Of a DNA stretch of 64,000 nt, positions 47,936 through 58,857 are shown piece by piece. Positions within the stretch are counted from its first letter, which is position 1, and every line of letters starts with the position of its first letter. The stretch comes from Cucumis sativus (Eukaryota > Streptophyta > Magnoliopsida > Cucurbitales > Cucurbitaceae): the NCBI RefSeq assembly GCF_000004075.3, contig NC_026661.2:1178001-1242000 (forward strand), read 5' to 3'. The notes beneath the pieces were generated by a model. The model was not told the DNA's origin, ran no database searches, and was given only the letters and a program-made list of their open reading frames with translations. The translations under genes were made by a program, and so were the position numbers.

Positions 47936-48894
47936 TGACAAATAGGTTAATACTCTTTTTCATCCAACAATTTCAATACATATGTGTGCAACAATCCATG
48001 TGAGGTTAATCTAAACTTTACGTGCTAAGGCCAAGTTTTGGGATTGTCCTACCTTTAAATTAATTACTTACAAATGTTGTTTTAGAAATATCAATTATAA
48101 AAATGAAATTAAGTAAATTAGTGTTGGATATAAATGTAAGATTGAAACCTAAAAACATAAGTTGCAATGTTTGGTATTGGAAAAATGATCTTTTAGTACG
48201 TAAGTTTTGAGTCTATAAAGATGGACTCATTTAGTTCTCGAGTTTTCAAAATATTCCATTTTAGTTTTTGAATTATTAAAAATAAGTTTAAAAGACTCCT
48301 CAAATAACTTTATACTTTTGTTTTAAATAATTATATTGAAATTTTAAATTAGAAGAATAACTTTTCTAAAAATCATATCCTCTCTAAAACTATTTTTAAA
48401 AAGTTTAAATATCATATAATTATTTTTAAAAAGACAAACATAAAATACTTTTAAGACCTTATAAACTTGTATTTTAAAAGTGAACGACTAAAAAGGTACA
48501 TTATTTTGAAAACTAGAGAACAAAATGAGTCTATTGTTATAAATTTAAGGACAGAAAAGATCTATTTTTAAAACTCAACGACCAAAAACACATATTTACC
48601 AAAATTTGGAGACAAACAAAGGTTGTTTTATCTAGATATTGGAGTATCTTGAGATAGAGATAATAACTTATAAAATATAGCTATTAATAACCTTTTTATT
48701 TTTATTTTTTAAACTTAATAATTTTAAACAATAATTTAAAAGATACATTTCTCTTTAAATTATATCAAGGGAAATAACTTTTTAGTCTTAAAAATAACTA
48801 TGGTACAATTATTTAAAAAATAGATGCATTCAACCTATGAAAATTGGTAGATTTGATTAGGTGAAAAAAAAGATAGATATAAAAGAAATTTTTT

Positions 48895-49050
48895 AAAAAA
48901 TATTAGATTTTACAAAATATTTACCACCTATAGTAAATTATATCACTGATAGTCATTGATATGCTATAGTGATAGAAGACTATTAGTGATAAATTCAAAA
49001 TTTTGCTATAACTTGTAAATATTTTAATTTATTTTGCTATTTTAAAAAAT
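48895..49050. repeat. TGATAG-rich dispersed repeat, copy C
   Basis: 'tatcactgatagtcattgat', 'atgctatagtgatagaagac', 'ttttgctataacttgtaaat' and 'attttaatttattttgctat' follow the same order as copy B, with fewer changes than copy A. Confidence 0.75.
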
Positions 49051-49423
49051 ACTCCTATATAAAATTGAAAATTAAATAATAATTAAAAAGTGTGTATGGT
49101 TTTAGGAGAATGTAAGAAAGCTGGTAGAATAGTATGTAGTCCCAATATATATGTTTTACAAAACACCAATAATATAATGGTTAAGATCTACTTTTTCTTT
49201 GGTCATCACTTCTATCCCTTCCAAAATATCTCCAAATGTACATAGGGCATGTTTGGGGTTAGAAGTAGAGTGGATTATAATAGTCCACTCATTACTTTGG
49301 ACAAGTTTTAATTTTAATTGAATATTAGGATTAGGATTTCAAATAACCTACATGTCTTTACTAGCATTCTTTAACTTAAGGTACTTGTTTCAAGAGTTAG
49401 GGAAGTTCGACGACCAACTTTAG

Positions 49424-49870
49424 GACACCATCTCAGATGATCATCACCAGTCAATCTTTGACCACCACCTCTGGTGACTCCATTGGCAAACTTCAGTCAA
49501 CCAACTTTTGGAGACCGTCGACAACCAACCTAGCTCTTTGATTTCAACCAACCTCTCTAATACCTTTGAAAATTTTTAAATAAGGACAGTGGTACTAAAA
49601 TTTTTAGGGTTTAGGCTAATCTCCTGTGATTGTCACTGACCAATCTCCAACCACCATCTCTGGTTACTCCATCGACAAACTTCCGACAACCAACTTCGAT
49701 GACTATCACCACCAATCAACCTTAAATTTTTTTAATAAATGCATTTTTAGGGTTTAGGCTAATCTCATGTGATCATCATCGATCAATCTCTAACCACCAC
49801 CTTCGATGACTTTACCAGCAAACTTTCGACAACCAACTCCACCAGTCATCGCCATCAATCAAAATCTTGC
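49424..49870. repeat. Diverged three-copy repeat, unit about 140-190 bp
   Basis: 'accaccacct' plus 'gtgactccat..caaacttc..aaccaac' recurs with anchors at 49461, 49650 and 49793. Copies two and three also share 'gggtttaggctaatctc' before them. It is more C-rich than its surroundings; frames are broken by stops. It is probably part of a transposon. Confidence 0.7.
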
Positions 49871-50194
49871 ATGTAATTAGGTTATTTAAAGAGTGGTTTT
49901 CCAAATATATATATAAAAAAAAAAAAAAACTTTTTGGTAATTTAATGTTTTTCCTTGAAATTAATTTCTCCAAGTTTTTTTGCTCTCAACTCTCAACCCT
50001 AAGTTCAACCTCAAAATTATTCCATCTATGTCTCACAAATTCTTCACTCATCGGGTCCCACAACCTAATTTTAAGTCTAAAGAATAGTGGGTCAACATTA
50101 GTGGTGGTTTGGGTTCGAGATTGTGAGAAGATTACAAAAATTCAAGAGAATTTTCTTTTCCATCCATGTCAACAAGTAATCAATTTTGATCTTT

Positions 50195-50440
50195 TCATTT
50201 GATGCATCTCATTGTTAGAATTTTGCTTCATCAAACTTAACATCTCAAGTTTATTAATAAATTTTCTTACAAACAGAGGTTGTATAATTTGTAAGTCTTG
50301 GAGTTTTCACTTTATGCAACCAAAATGCATTTTTCTGATTTATCATCTAGCATACCTCTTTTTTCATCATCTAAAATATGAGAATAAGCAATACATCCAA
50401 ACATTCTTAGTTGACTAAGAGTTAGTTGGTTTCATTCTCC
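50195..50440 (-). pseudogene. Decayed Ty1-copia integrase/RT-linker fragment
   Basis: The minus strand around 50.24-50.41 kb reads RMFGCIAYSHILDDEKRGML then DDKSEKCILV, a stop, SENSKTYKLYN and further stops. This is the well-known stretch at the C-terminal end of plant copia integrases (FGCIAY, K-CIFVGYS, YKLYNP type). Only about 60 codons are recognisable and at least two in-frame stops interrupt them. It is a dead fragment of an inserted retrotransposon. No protease, RT or RNase H part was seen beside it. Confidence 0.8.
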
Positions 50441-50468
50441 CTCTAAAAGAGGATTGCATATGAAAAAT

Positions 50469-50960
50469 GTTAGAGATTTATGTCCTAAAACTTGTAGATT
50501 ATAAATATAATTCATTGACGGTTATTAATAAAGTGTTATTATTACAATAAATGTTATTGATTATATTATTAGTTTTGTCTTAGTAACCTAAATCCAATAA
50601 ACTAACATCCGAAGCATTTTGATGTATCTCGAACAATATATAGAGACATACAAGGATCAATGTTTGGGATCAGCTTAAAGGGTCTATAATATAGGGATAA
50701 AGTTGAGTACCTTATCCTGGTAATACTATGGATACGACTCACGTTATATTCGATACAAACACAATGATCCAACACGTTCATGTAGATGATATGCGAGTGA
50801 GAGTATCATTTATATAATGAGTTTGTATAAGACCGAATCATGAAATAGTAACCACTAGATTTATCTCCGTTAACTACTTAGGTTTCTATTTCATTATGAT
50901 GTAAGTTTGTAGTAGAACTTTTTTAAGGTAAAAATGCAAAGAAAAAAATGATTAAAGAAA
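50469..50960 (+). mobile_element. Probable Ty1-copia LTR fragment
   Basis: It begins TGTTAGAGATTTATGTCC, TG-initiated like an LTR. It continues about 490 bases of non-coding sequence of more even composition ('tatcctggtaatactatgga', 'gatatgcgagtgagagtatc', 'gataagaccgaatcatg'-like words) of a kind I recall from cucurbit copia LTRs. It sits directly beside the copia integrase fragment but the right end is not defined. Confidence 0.45.
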
Positions 50961-52234
50961 ACAATTTTATACTTATTAAAAAGGATATATATATTGACAA
51001 ACAACGATATATTGAAATAGCATTACAATATGTCGCGACGTGATTGCTACGTGGAGCGGCCGACCTTCCCGTTTATTTTATTTTAATAAATAATTTTGGA
51101 GTTGCCACCAATCATATTAAGGTGTGATTGGTCACAAAAAAAAAATGGTCTACGTAAATTCAGAGATTTAAGTTCGGGAGTCAATTGTGTGTAGAGAAGG
51201 TGTTAGCACCCTACAACACCCACAAAATGGTTACCCAATTTTATCTTTTAAATTAAATATAGGGGTTCACATAACAAAGTTTTTATTTAGGTTTTGTTTA
51301 AATGTCCCATGTTTATCAATTCATATCGAAGAAAGTAAAACCTAAGCATGAATTGATAATTATGGGTGGCACATGAGCCATTAGAAAAATGAAGTTTGCC
51401 ATTAGAAAAATGAAGTTTACTTTTGTTTTAAAATATTTTTATTCACCTTAAGAATATTAAGATACCAAAACTTGATATTTTAATCTCTATCATAGGTGTT
51501 TAATGAAAAAATTCATATATCTAGAATTAATAAATTCATAAAAAATACTACTCAGTCTCATTTCAAAATATGAAATGTGTTAATTTAAAAAACAATCTAT
51601 TAATTAAATTTCAAACGGAAAAATTTCATGTATTTATGGATTTTAAATTATAAAATCCATAAAAAAACCAATACTTTTTCTCCAATTTACATTATTATAT
51701 TTAAATAAAAAAATGAATAATAACAATGGAAAAACATTATGAAATTTGAAAAATACTTAGGTGTAATATGCTGAGATAAAATAAATACATTGATAGTATA
51801 TGCAAAATGTAAAAGATATTAATGTAGGATGCAAGATAATTAATTAATTCAAAATGATGCAAAATAATTGATTAATGCAAGATGAAAAATAATTGATTAA
51901 TGCATAATTAAACGAGGGCCAAATGGATATCAAATAATAATTAACAGTTGAATGCCAAAGTAGGTTTGACCCAATATGCAAATAAATAATATTGCAAATA
52001 AATAATCACACCAAAATGAATATCAAATAATTATAGCCAGATGCATACTGATTAATTAATACATCATGCAAATAATTAGAATGAGTGAGTGAAAATGTCA
52101 CATACAAGTTGCTAATTAATTAATAGGCCAAATGAAAAATGGGTGTTGCCAAATATTAATTATATCATGCATAATTATTAACATGGATAATATATGGATA
52201 GCAATAATTATTAACGGAGTATGCCATATGGATA

Positions 52235-52520
52235 CATAGATAAAGTAATTAACAAAGACCGTAAAATGGATGCCAATGAAGAATGAGTATTATCAAATAT
52301 AGGATGCTAATTGATTAATTATGCATAATTATTAAGGCATGTTATATAGATATAAGTAATTAACTGTAAAATGGGTGCCAATGAAGAATGAGTATTACCA
52401 AATACAGGAGGCTAATTGATTAATTATGCATAATTATTAAGGCATGTCATATGAATATAAGTAATTAACTGGAAAATTGGTGTCAATGAAGAATGAGTAT
52501 CCAAATACAAATATATGATG
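52235..52520 (+). repeat. Tandem repeats, unit about 120 bp, inside the solo LTR
   Basis: 'gtaaaatgggtgccaatgaa', 'gaatgagtattaccaaata', 'gctaattgattaattatgca', 'taattattaaggcatg' recur in order about three times from about 52.24 to 52.52 kb with small changes. Confidence 0.8.
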
Positions 52521-52539
52521 CTCATTAATTAAAAAGAAA

Positions 52540-52700
52540 TTAACACAGAATGGATGCCCAATAATAAAAGGAAGAATGGATGCCCAATAATAAAAATAAA
52601 TTAACACAGAATGGATGCCCAATAATAAAAGAAAATTAACACAATGGATACCCAACAATTAAAAAGAAATTAACACAGAACAGAATGCTCAATATTTAAA
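52540..52700 (+). repeat. Tandem repeats, unit about 25-40 bp, inside the solo LTR
   Basis: 'aattaacacagaatggatgc' followed by 'ccaataataaaa' recurs four to five times with variable spacing. Confidence 0.85.
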
Positions 52701-53659
52701 AATAAAAAATAAAAAATAAAAAAATTAATATAGAATAGAAGGTAGAATGCTAAGTATTAAAAAAAATACAAATAATTAAATTAACATGTCAAATGACGGT
52801 AAAATGATGAACACGATAGTTCATAATTAAAAGCAGTATCATCAAACAAGAAAAAAAAGAGGGAAAAAAAAAGTATCATCAAACAAGAATAAAAAGAGGA
52901 AAAAAAAAAAAAGAAACTTACCAGCAGATCTGTCCTTAAATGCCAAAGGTTATTTCTTTTGATCTTCTTCACTCTTCACCTCTTTCTAAATCCTCCAATA
53001 ATAAAAAAAAAATCTCCCCTTTTCTTTTTTCCTCTTTCCTTTTTATAGGGCAATGTCCATTGTTTTTTTAGATCATGAGATGGAGAGCAGACTATAGAGA
53101 AATAGGAAGAAAGTGGGAGAATGTGAGAAAGTGATAGAGTGGGAGAAAGTGGGAGAAAGTGGAAGAAAGTGAGAGAGTGATGACGAAGAAAAAGGGATGG
53201 TTGAGAAAAAATAGGAAGGAAACAAACCTTTTATTTTTATTTTTATTATTTATTTTAAAATGTATTTATTATTATTATTGTTTTTAAAATATAAATTTAA
53301 GATTCAAATTCAAATTCAAATTCAAATTTAATTTCTTTTTCTTTTCTTTTTTCTTTTATAATAAATAAATATAGGACAAAATACGGTATCTACACGATAG
53401 TTTGAAAAAGAATGAGATGGAAAGTAAAATGCTAGAAAATATGCATATATATACATATATTTGAGAATAGACAAAACATAAATAAAATATAAATGTGAGA
53501 GTGTAAGAGCTAGATAGAATAATAAAAATAAGAAAAAAAATTAAATTGAATTAAATAGGATTTAAACAAAAGAAAAAAAGAGGAATGAATTAACGAAAAA
53601 AAAAGTAGACTAAAACTACTGCTACCCATAGTAGCAATGGTGATAATCAATCATGATGA

Positions 53660-53790
53660 AATTACTACTTGTAATAATGATAATAATGACGATAATAATA
53701 ATAACAACAATAATAATGATAATAATGAAGATGATGATCATAATAATATCATTATTAATATTATCACCATCACAATAATAAGAGTAATAA
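53660..53790. repeat. AAT/GAT/AAC trinucleotide-rich simple repeat
   Basis: Long 'taataatgataataatga'-type run. Both strands give open frames of Asn/Asp or Ile repeats that are not genes. Confidence 0.85.
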
Positions 53791-53924
53791 AAGTAAATAA
53801 TAAGAAAAGAAAGAAAGAAAAATAATGAAAGGGGTTTGCGACTGCTTTGTCGTCCATCCATACACCTACATATATATATATAATAACAACAATAAAAACT
53901 ACAAAAGAAGTAAAAAGTTTTCGT

Positions 53925-54325
53925 ATCCTATTTCTTTCTCTCCATGTTTTCCAAAAGAGAAGAAAATAGGGTATTAGGGATAAAAGTTGAAAAACAATAT
54001 TGATCTTTTCCTTATACCCTTTTCTTTCTCTATATGTCAAAAATGCTCAAGGTTGAAAAAGATAATAATAAAGTAATGACAAATAAGAAGAAAAAAAAGT
54101 AAAAAAATATTTTACTTACACCATTTTCTTTCTCTCTATATCTTCTCCAAGAAGAAGAGAAAAGGCTAAAGGTTGAAAAAATATAATAACAAGAATAATG
54201 AGAAATAAGAAAAAACAAGTCAAGAAAGTAAAAGAAAACAATAAATTTTTCTTCCCCCTTTTTCTTTCTCTCCATGTTTTCTCCAAAGAGAGAAGAAAAA
54301 GGGTAAAGGGTTGAGAAAAAAAAAA
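53925..54325. repeat. Four diverged tandem units, each able to fold as a hairpin
   Basis: Each unit starts with a variant of 'cctttttctttctctccatg' (about 53926, 54017, 54120, 54255) and carries a nearby complementary 'gagaagaaaaagggtaaagg' half, followed by 'gttgaaaaa'. Spacing varies between about 90 and 135 bp. Non-coding. Confidence 0.65.
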
Positions 54326-57271
54326 ATATCATTCCTTGTTTGAGATGAATTTTGTTTGGAGAAAATCCAAAAAAAAAAAATATTCTCCCAAAATAACAAA
54401 AAAATTTATGATAATAATGAATGTCACTAGATTTTTTTAATTTAAAAAATAGTAAATTAAAATGTCGATAACCTTATGATATCACTAATTACTCGTCATA
54501 TTTATCATATTCGTAATATGTAAAAAATAGAATAGTTCTTTGTTGTTTTCTATTTTGAGGTAATTAAAATAGTAGTTTTTGTGTTTTTTAGTATATCAAA
54601 CTATTGTTTTAGTAGTTCTTTTTAGTAAATCACATATCAATCAATCACTAATCGGACAATAATCAAATAGTACTTGTTACGCACTAAGTATATTATTGCA
54701 TATAGAAATTAGTAAGTATGTGAGAAATAATTAAATAATCGAATAACGGCAATCAATATTTAATATTAATAAATAAAAAATACAATTAGATATAGTAATC
54801 GACATCAATATTAGATAGTAATTATTAGACAACAATTAGTATCATTGTCAATTAAATAACAGATATCAAACAGCAATTAAGACCCAACAATTAGATAACA
54901 AAATTTAATATCAAATAGCAATTAAATAGTAATAAGATAACAATAAATATCCATCTTAAATATTAATAAATCAACAATCAATATAACAATATGTATCATT
55001 CACTTAGTATCATATAACAACCAGCTGGTTTAGGATATATATATTATTGGGTAACATTCATATAGTTATTAGATAACAATGGATCATATCATTCGGCAAT
55101 AATACATATCACACTAAAGTAACAAGTAAACAATCATCAGTATCATTAACACAGTAATAATGAAATAAGAAGTAGTAAAATATTACACAGTAAGTATCTA
55201 CATTTTGTAAAAATTAGCCAAAGACTTACTCAATTAATATTGTTTTGCATTTCTTCATAAATTTTTTTATTGCATTCATATGTGTAGTGCCCCTACATAA
55301 ATTTTTGACTCTATTACGTATTAGAGAAAAATTTTAAAAATTTTTGTAGATTATTTTAATGTAATTTTATAATAAAAAATTGAACCTCAACGTCTAGAAT
55401 GAGATCTCGTACCAATTACTTTTGAATTAACCCTAATTTTAGTATGAAGATTTAGATACACAAATCTTAAAAAAAAAAGTTATTAATATAAGTTAACTAA
55501 CTTAACTTATACTAAAAAACAAGGTTAGTTGAGTTAGGAATTCGATTCATGAATTAAAATATTATTGTTGAAAAAGCACGTTAAATGTATTAATTAGATG
55601 AAGAACGAATTTAAAAGACAGCACTTTCTATTGTGTAATTTAGAAAATAATGTTAATTAAAAATTTAAAAGTAGAATGATTAGAAGGGTTTGGTTTGTTT
55701 AAATACGTAACCACCTTAATTTATGGTGTGATTAGTTCCCAATTTGATCCCTACAAACACAACAAAACATATGTATGAAATCTTAATCCATTTCCCAAAA
55801 TAAAAGTATTATATATACTGAATTAAAGAACTAAATACTCTGCTACGAAGATTTAAAGATGATATGCAAAATCTACTTTTTAGGGCTAAATCATTTTTAT
55901 TTTATATAAAAAATAGTTTTTAAGATTTTCTAATAATATCCCCACCACTCCTTGTTGTCAAGAAAAAGACAAACAAAATGAATATCCCCAAATGATGTAA
56001 TGATATCTTATTTCTGTATGATTTCTTTTTCTTCCAAATCTAAAGGTTTCTTTCCATTATATAGATGCCTAATTTTATTTATTTACTCTAATTTCCACTT
56101 GTGATTTTACAAAATGAAGATAACCACGTGAATCAAAAGCTACTGCCATAATTAGTTAATTAGTAGTATGTGACAAATAAAAAAACAACACTTGTTAATC
56201 ATATATTGAGTTTTTTATATTGAAAAACATCTAGAGATCTCGTGAATTCTTATAAGATATATAAATTACTCCTCTTCTAAAGTGTAGAGTCCACAAAAAG
56301 TCTACAAAACTCGAATGGATTATTCGATCCAATAAAAGAAAACATATGGGATTCAATCAACATCATCTTAAAGGATATGTTAACTCCTCAATGTTGAGGA
56401 TCTCACGTTCAAAGAGTCAATGAACCTCAAATTATTGTTTATATTGTAAAAGATAGCTGAATGTTGCTTTTAATTCCAAATTAGTATTGAAATAATGGAA
56501 CAACCACATTTTTTTTTAACAAAAATTAAAAGATAAGGAGATATCGATTCATTTAGGTCGATAAATCTTGAATACTCTCATCATGTTGCAAACACAACAA
56601 TGATATATTATTCCAAAAATGAATCTCTAAAACTTTCTCGTTTATTAAAAAAGTACATCCTTAATTAGATTTTTAAAGATTGTGATATTATCCCTAGAAT
56701 TACCGTTCTCATAAAGTTGGATGGATAAATTGGGACCCTAAAGTTTAGAAGACAAGAAAAACTACAATTGTGACCAAGTAGCTACCCTAAATGAAAGAAA
56801 ATAGGAGAGGCAAGAGAAACTAAAAAGAAAGAGAGAGAGGGAAAAAAAAAAAAAAAACACAAGTGTATGCATGCTTTTAAAATTTAATAATTCAAAAATT
56901 ACATTTTAAAATTTTTTGTTCAAAATCATAAAGTGAGTTAAACTATTTAAAAATATATATATAGTAAAATTTTAAAAATCACTCGTGTGTCGTGATAGGT
57001 TTGTGAAATTTTATTCTATTTTGTAAATATTTTGGTTCGCTGTATTTGAAAACTATAATATTTTTTCTTTAACAAATATTGTAGGGTGTTATGCCAACTT
57101 TTGATTGATATGATGAATGAGAAGCCGACGAATATGGTCAAGCCTACCGAATGTAAAATTCAGGAGTGAAGTTATTGGGTTTGAAAACTTACCATTAACT
57201 CTAATATAACCTAAACCAAACCTCTGTAAATTCTTTCCCATAACCATTCAATATCTTCCTTCATAACTACA

Positions 57272-57280
57272 TATATATAT
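57272..57280 (+). promoter_or_regulatory. TATA box of the plus-strand O-methyltransferase
   Basis: TATATATAT about 65 bases upstream of the ATG at 57343, equivalent in spacing to the TATA boxes of the other family members. Confidence 0.6.
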
Positions 57281-57342
57281 GTGAACATCAGACTGGAACT
57301 TGCATAATCAAATCAAGACAATATCGATCCAGCTTACAAACA

Positions 57343-58857
57343 ATGGATGATACTAGCAGCAAAGCGTCAAATAAATTGAAAATAGAAGAAGAAGATAGTG
57401 ATATCAAAGTCCAAATATGGAAATACATATTTGGTTTCGTTGAAATGGCAGTGATAAAATGTGCCATTGAACTCAAAATAGGAGACGTCATTGAAAGCCA
57501 TGGAGATTCCATGACACTCTCCCAACTCTCTTCTTCTTTAAACTGTTCTCCTTTGCTTCTACATCGCATATTACGGTTTCTTGTACATAGAGGCATTTTC
57601 AAAGAAGAAAAAACCACAAAATGCTACTCCCATACGCCCATGTCTCGACTGCTCACAACTACTGGACCAAATAGTATGGCTCCCTTGCATCTCTTGGAAA
57701 GCAGCCCTGTGATGATTGCACCATGGCACAACTTGAGTGCATGTGTTAAAGCCAGTGATCATGAGAATGGAAGTCAGCCTTTTGAGATGGCTCATGGGAT
57801 GGACTTGTGGACTTATGCTGCAGCCAATCCATCACACAGTAGCCTGATCAATGAGAGCATGGCTTGCTTTGCTAGGCTGGTTATTTTGCCTGCAGTTCTC
57901 GAAAGGTATTGTAACATCCAAAGTTTCAGATAAATTAAGATTAAAATTACCAAACTAGGCATTTCTGCTCTCATTTAGTATATCAGTTTTTTTATTCTTA
58001 AAAATTATCTTAGTTTATTTATAATCTTTTATTAAATAGTCAAATATTGTTTTTGCTTTGAAATTCGTGTTTTATGTATCCATGATTCTAGGTACTGATG
58101 TTAGAAAGTTGGGTTGCTACAGGTGTGGGGAGATTTTTGATGGAGTTGGATGTTTGGTGGATGTTGGAGGAGGGAATGGGACTTGTTTGAGTATTTTAGT
58201 GAAGGCTTGTCCTTGGATTAAAGGTATTAATTTCGATCTTCCTCATGTTGTGTCTGTTTCAAAGGAGTATGAAGGTATTCAACATGTTGGTGGCAATATG
58301 TTTGATTCTGTTCCAAAGGCTGATGCTGCTTTCATTATGGTATGTTGTTTAAATTTGTTTATATATGGTAAATTTTTTAATTAGATAATAACTGTTAATT
58401 AGTAGTTTTAGTATAAAAAGACACACAGATTATGCACTATTTTGAAAACTCTGCTCTATAGTTTTTCCTCTATGGTTTTGAGGCTCACTAACATTATATT
58501 AAATGATGGCTAAATTAAACAATTGTGAGTCTGAGGCCAAACATAATGTTGCTGCAGGAGGTTCTACATGATTGGGATGATGAGGAATGCATCAAAATTT
58601 TGAAAAATTGCAAAGAAGCCATTCCGGAAAAGACAGGAAAAGTGATAATTGTTGAGGTAGTGATCGATGAAAAAGAAGAAATTAGCAAATATTCGGATGC
58701 AAGGTTAATGATGGATATGATAATGATGGCCCATACCATTAAGGGGAAAGAAAGAACAAATGAGGAATGGGCCAATGTTCTTCAGAAAGCTGGTTTTAGT
58801 TATTATACAATCACTCCTACCTCAACTATCCAATCTGTTATTCAAGCTTTTCCTTGA
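57343..58857 (+). CDS. Class II O-methyltransferase (COMT/6OMT-like) with an extra intron
   Basis: Three exons (57343-57905, 58123-58339, 58558-58857; introns 217 and 218 nt) encode 359 residues. Dimerisation domain: WKYIFGFVEMAVIKCAIELK. SAM site: LVDVGGGNG, INFDLPHVV, IQHVGGNMFDSVPKADA. The active site is canonical: His in VLHDWDDE, Glu in IIVEV, Glu in KERTNEEW. Intron 2 is at the family position, but the residue after it is Glu instead of Trp. Intron 1, splitting the Arg codon of LER|CGEIFDG, is absent from the three paralogues, where the same stretch is continuous. The region after IFKEE is about four residues shorter than in the paralogues. A working enzyme is expected; the substrate is unknown. 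Confidence 0.9.

Larger units (their letters stand above)
47936..50190. other. Gene-free region upstream of the broken O-methyltransferase copy
   Basis: The first ~70 bases match the intron of the 44-45 kb gene. The rest is AT-rich, with a TGATAG repeat copy (48.90-49.05 kb), a transposon-end-like 'gggcatgtttggggttagaa' (about 49.25 kb) and a diverged three-copy repeat (49.42-49.87 kb). Exon 1 of the pseudogene was looked for and not seen. Confidence 0.5.
51031..53394 (+). mobile_element. Probable solo LTR of a Ty3-gypsy element (Tat/Ogre-like), 2364 bp
   Basis: It starts TGTCGCGACG and ends GGTATCTACA (TG...CA). The flanking five bases are caata (51026-51030) and cgata (53395-53399), one mismatch from a 5-bp target duplication. 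Near the left end, 'ttttggagttgccaccaatc', 'ttcgggagtcaattgtgtg' and 'gaaggtgttagcaccctaca' correspond to phrases that recur in long LTRs of plant gypsy elements, which also often end 'gtgtctaca'. The interior is non-coding and built of tandem repeats. No internal retroviral-type genes are present on either side, so recombination between LTRs probably removed them. The element family is assigned from memory. Confidence 0.6.
53395..57271. other. Gene-free region upstream of the plus-strand O-methyltransferase
   Basis: It includes an AAT/GAT simple-repeat stretch (about 53.66-53.78 kb), four hairpin-forming repeats (53.93-54.32 kb) and a copy of 'cataccttatgatatcac'-type MITE interior (about 54.40-54.56 kb). 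A low-complexity tract of 'aattagatagtaat' words (about 54.6-55.2 kb) comes next, then AT-rich filler. I see no gene. The promoter of the 57.3-kb gene occupies the right end. Confidence 0.5.

Noticed and set aside
53622..53861. Open frames of Asn/Asp or Ile runs on both strands
   Set aside because: Product of a trinucleotide simple repeat.
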